Translations under genes and position numbers: made by a program | Notes under the pieces: model-generated | What the model was told of the DNA's origin: nothing | Seen by the model: only the letters and a program-made list of their open reading frames with translations | The model's database searches: none | Shown here: positions 18,859 to 26,964 of the stretch, piece by piece | Layout: every line of letters starts with the position of its first letter | Numbering within the stretch: the stretch's first letter is position 1 | Assembly: GCF_000282595.1 (NCBI RefSeq) | Contig: NZ_AKIZ01000016.1 | Location: forward strand, 744,001-808,000 | Source of the DNA: Phyllobacterium sp. YR531 | GTDB taxonomy: Bacteria > Pseudomonadota > Alphaproteobacteria > Rhizobiales > Rhizobiaceae | DNA length: 64,000 nucleotides | Reading direction: 5' to 3'

Positions 18859-19838
18859 GTCCTTGCCTCCCTGATGCGCGGATCGACAACGCCATAAATC
18901 AGATCGACGAGAAGATTTGCGCTAAGGGTGGCGAACGTCATGAGCAGGAGCTGCCCCTGAATAACAGGATAATCTCTGGCAACGCTGGCCGTATAAAGCG
19001 TCAGGCCGAGGCCGGGATAATTGAACACGATTTCCGTAACGATTGAGCCACCGAAAACAGCACCCAGCATCAGGGCGAGATTGGTCAGCACCGGCAGCAA
19101 TGCGTTGCGTGCGGCATATCCAAACATGACTGCCGTTTCGCTCAAGCCCTTGGCTCTGCCCATGGTCACGTAGTCTTCCCCCAGAACCGAGATCATGCTT
19201 GTACGCATCGTCGTCTGGAACTCGCCGATAAGATACGGCGACAGTGTGAGCACGGGCATGATGGCATGCAGGAAAACGCTACCGAAGAATGTAAAATTCA
19301 GCCCGGGATCAAGATTGGGGTTATAGGCATATCCAACCGGGAACCAGCGCAGCGCCACACCAAATGTGAAGAGTGTAGCCACTGCAATCACCACAGGTGG
19401 AATTGCGATCATCATGATGGATAATGGTGAAACCACCGTATCCAACCGACCACCACGACGCCATGCGGAAAGAGCGCCTAAGGTCGTACCTATGCAGAGC
19501 GAAAATATGATCGCAGTCAGAACCAGAAAAGCTGTCCACCCGGCAGACCGCCCCAACACTTCAACGACAGTTTGCGGATAGTACTTTACCGAAACGCCCA
19601 GATCGAGAGTGGCCAACCCCTTGAGGTAGTCCAGAAACTGCACCCACATTGGCTGTTCGACGGCACCAAAGCGAGCCTTGATTGCCTCTATCGCCGCCGG
19701 TGTTGCACGTGGCCCAAGTTGTGCAATCATTCCATCGACGGGGCTCCCCGGCATAAGCCGGGGAACAAGAAAATTGACAACAATGGCAAAAACAAAGGCG
19801 ACGCCATAGACAGCAAGCCGGTGAAGCGGAATGCGCAT
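18855..19838 (-). CDS. ABC transporter permease, OppB/DppB type
   Basis: An inner-membrane permease of 327 residues. The first span is VYGVAFVFAIVVNFLVPRLMPGSP, followed by the conserved periplasmic segment QFLDYLKGLATLDLGVS and the EAA loop YVTMGRAKGLSETAVMFGYAARNALLP. Its start overlaps the stop of the binding-protein gene by one base (TGATG). Confidence 0.93.
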   Translation of the reverse strand: MRIPLHRLAVYGVAFVFAIVVNFLVPRLMPGSPVDGMIAQLGPRATPAAIEAIKARFGAVEQPMWVQFLDYLKGLATLDLGVSVKYYPQTVVEVLGRSAGWTAFLVLTAIIFSLCIGTTLGALSAWRRGGRLDTVVSPLSIMMIAIPPVVIAVATLFTFGVALRWFPVGYAYNPNLDPGLNFTFFGSVFLHAIMPVLTLSPYLIGEFQTTMRTSMISVLGEDYVTMGRAKGLSETAVMFGYAARNALLPVLTNLALMLGAVFGGSIVTEIVFNYPGLGLTLYTASVARDYPVIQGQLLLMTFATLSANLLVDLIYGVVDPRIREART

Positions 19839-21580
19839 CAGCCGTTGTCTCCACTCGCCTTCTCATCAACCGGGCGCAAGCGTAGAAGATGAACCAGACG
19901 CAACCTGTTATTGTCATGGTCTTCAGGATTCAGCGCGGGATCATCTTTGGATACCCAGCCGGTGAAACGCTTCGTAGAATACTGATACCAGGTCGGGCCG
20001 TTGAACAGTGGAATAACGGGGAAATTATTTGCAACAACGAGCTGTATCTTGTTGAAAATATCACGGCGTTGTTCGTCACTTGTTGCTTTGCGATAATCCG
20101 CAAACAATCCATCCAATTCGGGATTCGAATAGCGGGATGGAGCGCCAGTGACGCGGCCTGCATAGGCCGATGAGAGCGATTCATAATATCCTTTGAAAGG
20201 TGTCGGGCCATCGGCACGCGAATTGATGAGCGCATCAAAACTACCTTCAAGAACCTGCTTTCCCCATTGTTCATATTCCGGAGTAGCAACAGTCGCATTC
20301 AAGCCAACTTTGCGAAGACCTTCAGTGGCAATCTGAACCGCATCAATCCAGTCAGTCCAACCATTCGGCACCATGATTGCAAAAGCAATCGGATCACCTT
20401 TCGCGGTGGTCCGGAAGCCGTCACCACCCTTTTTATAACCGGCATCGTCAAGCAGCTTGTTGGCCTTGTCGATGTCATAGCCCATCCACTCATCTTGAGC
20501 CTTCTCGGCTTCAGGATTACGCCAACTGTCAAAACGAGGCGGAAGACCGCTGGCATGGAGATTGACCACCGGATAACCAAAACCGGCAATGTCGACCATC
20601 GCAGTGCGGTCCATCACCAGACTGATGGCTCTACGAAATGCTATATCGTTGAAGGCCGCAGCGTTACCGGGCTTGGTTGTTTTCAGGTTCATCTGAAACG
20701 ATACGGTTTCCGCAGGCGGCTGCCAGTAATGATTATGCTCCGTATCAACTGAGACAAAGGTATTGTCGATATCCGGTATAAATGATCCAAACCAGTCCAG
20801 TTGTCCCTCGGGGATCGTTGCCAGCACCTGGTCATTGCCGGCAATTTGCGGCAGCCTCAGGCAATCGACTTTCAGCGACTCGGCATCCCAGTAATTCGGG
20901 TTGCGGCATTGCTCATAGACCTGCGGCGTAAAGCGGCGAATTTCGGTCATCGGACCCGAGCCAACAGGGTTTTCATTCTTGAAAGCAAATGGGTCGGCTA
21001 CATCTTTCCAGATGTGTTGCGGCACAACGGGAAGATCCATTATCGATTCCGGAAAATGTGTATCCACTTCCTTGAGTGTGATCTTCAACTCGTTTGGAGA
21101 GGTAACGTCCACCGCGGTAATACTGTCTTTTACACCGACGAAATCAATAGCCGGATTCTTCAGCATCATCTCAATCGTAAATTTAACGTCCTCTACAGTC
21201 AGAGGCTTGCCGTCCGACCATTTTACGCCATCACGAATCGTATAGGTAATGGACTTGAGGTCGTCCGCAAATTTGAACGCCGTTGCGAGCCGATAGATTG
21301 GTTTTCCATTGTCCCGGTCATTGAAAATGACGAGTGGCTCATAGATGAAATCAAGCGTGCTTTGCCGGCGCCCGGCGAAATCGAATGGATTAAAGTTTCG
21401 CACCCAACTTGTTTGCTCTTCAATGTGCATTGTCAAAAGAGCCTCGGCAGAGGCTGAAGTGGAAGTCATGGTCAGCGTTGATGCAAGCACAGCGCCTAGT
21501 ATCGCGGCCTTCGGAAGATAATTGATCAGTCGGGATATCGGTGACAGTCGGACGAAGTTTGCATTCAACTCTTTAGTCAT
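19838..21580 (-). CDS. ABC transporter solute-binding protein, family 5 (possible chito-oligosaccharide binder)
   Basis: A periplasmic binding protein of 580 residues (SBP_bac_5, peptide/opine/nickel class). The signal peptide is longer than usual: an N-terminal charged stretch of about 20 residues, then AILGAVLASTLTMTSTSASA, cut near Ala45. Family marks include FIYEPLVIF, YTIRDGVKWSDGKPLTVEDV and NPVGSGPM. Family 5 includes both peptide binders and the Vibrio chitobiose and cellobiose binders. With a GH20 hexosaminidase in the same operon, a chito-oligosaccharide is a fair guess; peptides or peptidoglycan pieces are the alternatives. It is the first gene of the operon, with a promoter candidate upstream. 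Confidence 0.9.
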   Translation of the reverse strand: MTKELNANFVRLSPISRLINYLPKAAILGAVLASTLTMTSTSASAEALLTMHIEEQTSWVRNFNPFDFAGRRQSTLDFIYEPLVIFNDRDNGKPIYRLATAFKFADDLKSITYTIRDGVKWSDGKPLTVEDVKFTIEMMLKNPAIDFVGVKDSITAVDVTSPNELKITLKEVDTHFPESIMDLPVVPQHIWKDVADPFAFKNENPVGSGPMTEIRRFTPQVYEQCRNPNYWDAESLKVDCLRLPQIAGNDQVLATIPEGQLDWFGSFIPDIDNTFVSVDTEHNHYWQPPAETVSFQMNLKTTKPGNAAAFNDIAFRRAISLVMDRTAMVDIAGFGYPVVNLHASGLPPRFDSWRNPEAEKAQDEWMGYDIDKANKLLDDAGYKKGGDGFRTTAKGDPIAFAIMVPNGWTDWIDAVQIATEGLRKVGLNATVATPEYEQWGKQVLEGSFDALINSRADGPTPFKGYYESLSSAYAGRVTGAPSRYSNPELDGLFADYRKATSDEQRRDIFNKIQLVVANNFPVIPLFNGPTWYQYSTKRFTGWVSKDDPALNPEDHDNNRLRLVHLLRLRPVDEKASGDNG

Positions 21581-21642
21581 ATCTTCATTCCCCCATTAAA
21601 ATAGTTCGTTGTTCCGCCTATTAGTTCAATTGATTTGATTTA

Positions 21643-21670
21643 ATGCTACTCGGGCTTATAGCGTTGTCAA
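21643..21670 (-). promoter_or_regulatory. Candidate promoter of the transporter/GH20 operon
   Basis: On the minus strand TTGACA (21670-21665), a 16-base spacer, then TAGCAT (21648-21643). This leaves a leader of about 55 bases before the binding-protein start. Confidence 0.45.
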
Positions 21671-21787
21671 TAGAACCAATTTTGGCTGTGGTATTAGTTG
21701 GGGGAGGAATTATAGGAGATGAGGAAACTGCAAATTTACTATTATTTTTGAAGTATATAGCTTGCTCTGCGTTGCAGGAATAAAGAA

Positions 21788-21808
21788 ACGGCGGCACATG
21801 GCCGCCGT
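21788..21808 (-). terminator. Terminator after the aldo/keto reductase gene
   Basis: A perfect 8-bp stem ACGGCGGC / GCCGCCGT with a 5-base loop. It is followed on the minus strand by TTCTTTATT. It separates the GMC-AKR unit from the transporter operon downstream. Confidence 0.65.
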
Positions 21809-21831
21809 GATATTTCGCCAATTGTTGAGTT

Positions 21832-22821
21832 CTACCAGCGTTGATGAACAAACGGCTTGATATCTTCCTGATAGATCTGCTCGATTTTTTCCATCGTTTC
21901 TACCGAAAGCGGTGCAAGCGCAGCAGCTTCCGCATTTGAGCGGGCTTGGGCGGGGTTACGCGCTCCTGGAATTGCAACAGTCACAGCGTCAAACATCAAT
22001 ATCCAACGCAAGGCAAACTTGGCCATGGTTGTGTCTCCCGACACCAGTGGCCGAACGCGCTCCACAGCCTCCAGACCTTTTTCGTAGGGCACACCGGAGA
22101 AGGTTTCACCAACGTCGAATGCTTCGCCATTGCGGTTAAAGAGACGATGATCATTCTCTGCAAATTTTGTATCCCGCTTGAACTTACCTGATAGCAATCC
22201 ACTCGCCAGAGGCACCCGCGCAATGATTGCCGTTTTGGTTTCTTCAGCCAGAGCAAAGAAGCGTTCTGCGGGACGCTGCCTGAATGCATTGAAGATTATC
22301 TGGACGCTGACAACGCCAGGATATTCGAGAGCTTTAAGAGCTTCCTCCACGCGCTCTACGCTCACGCCGTAATTGCGAATCTTACCGTGATCCACCAGCC
22401 GGTCCAGCCGTTCAAACACTTCTGGATGATAGTAAAGGTCGGTTGGCGGACAGTGAAGTTGAACCAGATCGAGTGTATCAGTCTGAAGATTTTTCAAACT
22501 GCGTTCAATATATGCTGTCAGGTTGTCCATGCTGTAGCCAGCCACGGTCTGCTCCGACAGCCTGCGTCCGGCTTTGGTCGCGATAAACGGCTTCTCGCCG
22601 CCCCGCTCCTTGATTACCTTCGCAATCAACTGCTCCGAATGACCATCGCCATACACATCAGCGGTATCGATAAATGTGACGCCACTATCCAGCGCCGCAT
22701 GAAGGGCAGCTAGCGCCTCTTCATCATTCACCTCGCCCCAAGCAGCGCCAATTGCCCATGCGCCAAAGCCAATCTCGCTAACTGTGCGGCCGGTACGGCC
22801 AAACTCTTTCGATCGCATCAT
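21832..22821 (-). CDS. Aldo/keto reductase
   Basis: An NAD(P)H-dependent (beta/alpha)8 oxidoreductase of 329 residues. The catalytic tetrad is visible: Asp and Tyr in FIDTADVYGDGHS, Lys in FIATKAGR and His in LVQLHCPP. The cofactor end is IPGARNPAQARSNAEAA. The opening MRSKEFGRTGRTVSEIGFGAW resembles the AKR11/YajO-like group. The substrate is unknown. It lies 96 bases downstream of the GMC oxidoreductase on the same strand, and that gap holds a FadR-type operator box, so it is probably part of the same regulated unit. GGGAGATC precedes the start. Confidence 0.92.
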   Translation of the reverse strand: MMRSKEFGRTGRTVSEIGFGAWAIGAAWGEVNDEEALAALHAALDSGVTFIDTADVYGDGHSEQLIAKVIKERGGEKPFIATKAGRRLSEQTVAGYSMDNLTAYIERSLKNLQTDTLDLVQLHCPPTDLYYHPEVFERLDRLVDHGKIRNYGVSVERVEEALKALEYPGVVSVQIIFNAFRQRPAERFFALAEETKTAIIARVPLASGLLSGKFKRDTKFAENDHRLFNRNGEAFDVGETFSGVPYEKGLEAVERVRPLVSGDTTMAKFALRWILMFDAVTVAIPGARNPAQARSNAEAAALAPLSVETMEKIEQIYQEDIKPFVHQRW

Positions 22822-22866
22822 GATCTCCCTGCAAATCCGCTGTTGCGATGTTCTACCAGATTTTAC

Positions 22867-22877
22867 TTGTACGACAA
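22867..22877. promoter_or_regulatory. FadR/FCD-GntR operator box 1
   Basis: TTGTACGACAA is a dyad that fits the FadR-subfamily consensus (tnGTm-N0-1-kACna). It is the exact reverse complement of the box at 24628. It lies 46 bases before the aldo/keto reductase start. The two FCD GntR genes at 31539 and 32340 are the obvious candidate binders. Confidence 0.6.
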
Positions 22878-22917
22878 CCCTGCAAGACGCCTGATCAGAA
22901 GATTTTGATTTCCGTTA

Positions 22918-24504
22918 TCAATTACTGGCGCGTCGGATAAGGTCGGCCGCCTTTTCGCCAATCATGACAGTTGCCGCATTGGTGTTCGATGAAATCAGCC
23001 GGGGCATTATCGAACTGTCGCAGACCCTCAACCCATCAATGCCGTGCACTCTTAGCTGCGGATCAACAACTGCCCCCTCTCCCGTACCCATCCTGCAAGT
23101 CCCGACGGGATGATAGGCAGATCGCGCATGTTGCCGGGCAAACGCCGCACATTCTGCACGTGTATTCACGCCATCACCCGGCAAATGTTCGCGTTTGATG
23201 AATGGCTCAAATGCTGGCTGTTTCAAAATGTCTCTGCTGATAATTATTCCATCCACCGCACGTTCCAGATCATAAGGCTCAGCAAATGCATTGGGATCAA
23301 TAATTGGCGCATCACGCGCATCTGAAGAACGCAATTTCACCGTACCGCGTGAGCGTGGTCGCAGATGATAGGAATTCAACGTGCAGCCATTACCACCCGG
23401 AACGGAGCCAATACCCTTTTCCACTCCGGCACCCGGCAGGAAGTGAAATTGAATATCAGGCGTTTTTTCTGCTTCATCGCCCCACCAGAAAGCACCGCCT
23501 TCAACAATATTCGAAGCAACTGGTCCTTTGCCGAACGCGGCATATTCGAGTCCCGCCAGAATTTGCCATCTCAGCTTCTTGTAACGATCAATGCCATAGG
23601 AACCCGACAGTTCCGCGATAACATCAACATCCATATGGTCTTGCAGATTCTGCCCGACACCGGGCAAATCATGCACTACATTGATCCCTAAGTTTTTAAG
23701 TTCATCTGCGGCGCCAATACCGGAAAGCATCAAAAGCTTTGGTGAGCCAATGGCACCGGACGTGAGTATCACCTCCCGATCGGCCGCTATGAAAACCTTT
23801 TTGCCCTTTTCGATAATTTCAACGCCGATGGCCCGATTTCCCTTAACAACGATCCGGTTTACGAACACACCCGTTCTCACGGTCAAGTTGCTGCGATCCA
23901 GAACCGGCTTCAAATATCCAACTGCCGTGCTACTTCGCCGCCCGTTCCTGGTTGTCGTTTGATAGAAACCGCTGCCTTGCTGTTTGCCACCATTGAAATC
24001 TGCAGTGAAAGGAATCCCGGCCTGCTGCGCTGCCTGAACAAAAGTACGCGTCAAAGGATGCGGATTGCCCGAGCTTACGCCAAGCGGGCCTGCATTCCCG
24101 TGATACTCATCAACCAGCGTGTCATTGCCCTCTGACCTCTTAAAATAGGGCTGCACATCCTTGAACGACCAACCTTCGCAGCCTTCTTCGTTGGCCCACG
24201 CATCATAATCTTCGGGACAGCCCCGCGTAAAAACCTGGGCATTGATGGAGCTTCCGCCCCCCAGCACCCGAGCTTGCGGGTAAACCATCGTCCTGCCGTC
24301 TATCTCGCTCCCCGCGGCGGTTTCATAGCCCCATATCAGTGGCCCCGCAGTCATTTTGAAAAACCCTACAGGCAAATGGATGAACATGTTGGTATCGCGA
24401 GGACCAGCCTCAAGCAGGGTAACGGTGGCGTTGGTATCCTCCGACAACCGCGCAGCAAGCACACAGCCTGCCGACCCGCCACCCACGATAATATAATCGG
24501 CCAT
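22918..24504 (-). CDS. GMC-family oxidoreductase (choline dehydrogenase-like)
   Basis: An FAD-dependent alcohol dehydrogenase of 528 residues. The FAD-binding motif is at the N-terminus (DYIIVGGGSAGCVLAARLSE, then VTLLEAGP). The GMC signatures follow (RVLGGGSSINAQVFTRGCPEDYDAW, and ILTSGAIGSPKLLMLSGIG). The C-terminal active-site region contains SAYHPVGTCRMG with the catalytic His and the later NTNAATVMIGEKAADLI. Family members oxidise choline, polyols, sugars or long alcohols, and resemblance to BetA does not fix the substrate. GGGAGGAA precedes the start. It is divergent from the ABC transporter operon, with an operator box between. Confidence 0.9.
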   Translation of the reverse strand: MADYIIVGGGSAGCVLAARLSEDTNATVTLLEAGPRDTNMFIHLPVGFFKMTAGPLIWGYETAAGSEIDGRTMVYPQARVLGGGSSINAQVFTRGCPEDYDAWANEEGCEGWSFKDVQPYFKRSEGNDTLVDEYHGNAGPLGVSSGNPHPLTRTFVQAAQQAGIPFTADFNGGKQQGSGFYQTTTRNGRRSSTAVGYLKPVLDRSNLTVRTGVFVNRIVVKGNRAIGVEIIEKGKKVFIAADREVILTSGAIGSPKLLMLSGIGAADELKNLGINVVHDLPGVGQNLQDHMDVDVIAELSGSYGIDRYKKLRWQILAGLEYAAFGKGPVASNIVEGGAFWWGDEAEKTPDIQFHFLPGAGVEKGIGSVPGGNGCTLNSYHLRPRSRGTVKLRSSDARDAPIIDPNAFAEPYDLERAVDGIIISRDILKQPAFEPFIKREHLPGDGVNTRAECAAFARQHARSAYHPVGTCRMGTGEGAVVDPQLRVHGIDGLRVCDSSIMPRLISSNTNAATVMIGEKAADLIRRASN

Positions 24505-24627
24505 TTAGTTCCTCCCATTCATGGAACAAGCCCGGCTGGAACTTCACGTCAGCCAGTAATTCGCACATACAATCTCAAGTCTCTTGTGAAGCGTCAAGAG
24601 AAAGGGTATGGTTATGGTGTTGAAGGG

Positions 24628-24638
24628 TTGTCGTACAA
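24628..24638. promoter_or_regulatory. FadR/FCD-GntR operator box 2
   Basis: TTGTCGTACAA lies in the divergent region between the GMC oxidoreductase (start 24504) and the sugar-type binding protein (start 24733). It is identical to the box at 22867 read on the other strand. The position suits repression of both directions. Confidence 0.65.
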
Positions 24639-24732
24639 ATAGAAGGTAAAGACTTGCGGCTTTTCTACACAATTCAAGCGTCTGACATGCCGATAATATA
24701 AGAACATTAATTTCCAGAGGGAGGAATTGGGA

Positions 24733-25815
24733 ATGAATGAACAGGATAAGTTTGCGCGTTTTGGCCGGGTGAACCGGCGAACATTGATGTTGGGTGCAAC
24801 TGCAGGACTTGCGGTGGCCGCACTGCCGAAACGTCTCTTTGCACAAACCGCACCAACGCTGGTGACGTCAATCAGATCGCTTTCCAACCCATATCACGCT
24901 GTCTGGAAACAGGGTGCCGAGGCCTATGCAAAATCCGCTGGCCTTGAGCACGTGACACTCGTCTCGGAAGGCAATAGCGAAAAGGGTATTGCCGACATCA
25001 AAGCAATGCTGGCAAAGACCGGCGGCAATATGGTGCTCAACTCGGACCCGAACGATACACCTGATGCACGGCCGATTGTTGAAGCCTGCGCGAAGGCTGG
25101 TGCCACTGTCGTTACCCAATGGAACAAGCCTGCCGATCTTCATCCGAAAGACTTTACGCCAAATTATGTCTCGCACATCGAGTTTGATGGCATTGCCAGC
25201 GGTAAGCAGATCGCCGAAATACTGTTCAAGGCCATTGGTGGCAGTGGCGGCATTGTTGCGCTAGGAGGCATGATCTCGACCACGGCAGCCATTGAACGCA
25301 AAAAGGGGCTCGATGAAGCGCTTGCGGCAAATCCGAATATCAAGCTTCTGGATTTCCAGGTTGCCAATTGGAAATCAACCGAAGCTTTCGACCTGACCAG
25401 CAATCTGCTCACACGCTTTGGCGACGACATCAAGGGTATCTGGGCAGCAAATGACGATATGGGCGTTGGTGCTCTTGAAGCATTGCGAGCCGAAGATCTG
25501 GCGGGGAAAGTTCCCATTGTTGGCGTAGATGGCATCAAGTCTGCCGTGGACGCAGTGCGGAAGGGTGAGTTTGCCTGCACGGTAACATCCGATCCCTTCT
25601 GGCAGGGCGGCATGGGCCTGGCCATCGGCTACAACGCGCACATCAAGAAGTTTGACCCTGCCAAGGAACCACCGGAACATCGCGAATTCTACGGCAAGGC
25701 GCTTCTTATCTCGAAAGAGAATGTCGAAGAATACTACAAAACCAACGTCGAATCCCAGCCAACGCTGGATTGGAACGACCTATGGGGCCGTGTGACTGGG
25801 GCAATCCGGACCTGA
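24733..25815 (+). CDS. Ribose-type ABC transporter substrate-binding protein
   Basis: A periplasmic binding protein of the CUT2 class (Peripla_BP_4), 360 residues. The N-terminus carries a twin-arginine-like signal (RVNRRTLMLGATAGLAVAALP, cut near LFAQ). The mature part opens TLVTSIRSLSNPYHAVWKQGAEAYA, typical of RbsB/XylF-like proteins. It also has the hinge regions GGMISTTAAIERKKGLDEAL and AANDDMGVGALEALR. The ligand is probably a sugar, polyol or related carbohydrate. The ATG at 24733 is preceded by GGGAGG; a TTG at 24727 lies too close to that site. It is the first gene of a four-gene transporter operon. Confidence 0.92.
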   Translation: MNEQDKFARFGRVNRRTLMLGATAGLAVAALPKRLFAQTAPTLVTSIRSLSNPYHAVWKQGAEAYAKSAGLEHVTLVSEGNSEKGIADIKAMLAKTGGNMVLNSDPNDTPDARPIVEACAKAGATVVTQWNKPADLHPKDFTPNYVSHIEFDGIASGKQIAEILFKAIGGSGGIVALGGMISTTAAIERKKGLDEALAANPNIKLLDFQVANWKSTEAFDLTSNLLTRFGDDIKGIWAANDDMGVGALEALRAEDLAGKVPIVGVDGIKSAVDAVRKGEFACTVTSDPFWQGGMGLAIGYNAHIKKFDPAKEPPEHREFYGKALLISKENVEEYYKTNVESQPTLDWNDLWGRVTGAIRT

Positions 25816-25827
25816 TCACCTGACACA

Positions 25828-25858
25828 GCAGCAGACGGGGCCATGACCTGTCTGCTGC
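25828..25858 (+). promoter_or_regulatory. Intercistronic stem-loop after the binding-protein gene
   Basis: Arms GCAGCAGACGGG (25828-25839) and CCTGTCTGCTGC (25847-25858) pair over 12 bp with one G-U, closing a 7-base loop. No T-run follows, so full termination is unlikely. Such loops behind binding-protein genes commonly protect the upstream mRNA so that more binding protein than permease is made. Confidence 0.6.
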
Positions 25859-25976
25859 AACACCGCATTGGCGAATACGGCCTCTGCACTTTTCCACTCT
25901 CGATGTTGGATATAGTCTGTTGTCTGTCAATTCTGAACTCGTGAAGTCCATCTCAACCACGGAGCAGAAGAACGCG

Positions 25977-26960
25977 ATGCAATCGTTCCTGACCCGATTA
26001 ACTAGCGGGAAGCGATTGCGCAAATGGCGCGCCTTTGCCCCTCTCGCAGTGCTGGTTGTTCTTTGTATCATCATTACAATAGCCAATCCGAACTTCATCG
26101 AACCCCGTAATCTCATACGGGTCGCCAATTCTGCTGCGGTACCACTGACCCTTGCCATGGGGATGACCTTTATCATTCTGCTCGGGAGCATTGATCTTTC
26201 GGTTGAAGGCGCAATGTCCGTCGCGGCGATGGTGGTAGTGCTACTTGCCGCAAATGACAGCAATGCGCATAATTATGGCTGGCTTGCCGTTCTGGCAGCC
26301 ATTGCTGCGAGCACCATGATCGGTCTATTAAGCGGCGTTCTCCAGACAGTCCTGCGCATACCATCCTTCATGACAACGCTTGGCGTCTGGTTCATAGGAC
26401 TTGGGCTTTCAGTTTATATGCTCGGTGGCTCAGCAGTTCGATTGATGGATGAAAGCATCCGGGGCCTCGCCCTCACCCGCTTTTTATCACTGCCTCTTGC
26501 AGTATGGGTTGCTCTCGCAGCATTCACCCTAGCCATTATCATTCAATATTATACGCGATTTGGCCGCCACGTTCTGGCTCTTGGCGGCGGTGAGGACATT
26601 GCAGAGTTTTCCGGAGTAAATCCCAGACGCGTACGTATTTATGCATTCGGCCTAGCGGGCTTCTTTTTCGGCGTAGCAGGAGTACTTGCCGCTGCACAGC
26701 TTGGCCAGTCCAACGCCACCATTGCAGACGGAAGATTATTTGCGGCCGTTACTGCGGTAGTCGTCGGGGGAACAGCTTTGACCGGCGGTGAAGGCGGCGT
26801 TCTGAACACACTTGTCGGGGTGCTTATCGTGACCATCCTCGCCAATGGAATGATCCTGCTTGGTATCTCGCCCTACATTCAGCAGACGGTACAAGGGTTG
26901 ATGATCATAGCCGCTGTGGCTCTGTCACTCGACCGCCTTAACCTGAAGATTGTGAAGTAA
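25977..26960 (+). CDS. Ribose-type ABC transporter permease 1
   Basis: An RbsC-like inner-membrane permease (BPD_transp_2), 327 residues from the ATG at 25977. That start has GGAG about 12 bases upstream; a TTG at 25920 is the other option. Signatures are GMTFIILLGSIDLSVEGAMSV near the first third and YTRFGRHVLALGGGEDIAEFSGVNPRRVRIYAF with the coupling loop. The last part, TAVVVGGTALTGGEGG, is typical of the family. It works with the second permease at 28481 as a heterodimer. Confidence 0.9.
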   Translation: MQSFLTRLTSGKRLRKWRAFAPLAVLVVLCIIITIANPNFIEPRNLIRVANSAAVPLTLAMGMTFIILLGSIDLSVEGAMSVAAMVVVLLAANDSNAHNYGWLAVLAAIAASTMIGLLSGVLQTVLRIPSFMTTLGVWFIGLGLSVYMLGGSAVRLMDESIRGLALTRFLSLPLAVWVALAAFTLAIIIQYYTRFGRHVLALGGGEDIAEFSGVNPRRVRIYAFGLAGFFFGVAGVLAAAQLGQSNATIADGRLFAAVTAVVVGGTALTGGEGGVLNTLVGVLIVTILANGMILLGISPYIQQTVQGLMIIAAVALSLDRLNLKIVK

Positions 26961-26964
26961 CGCC

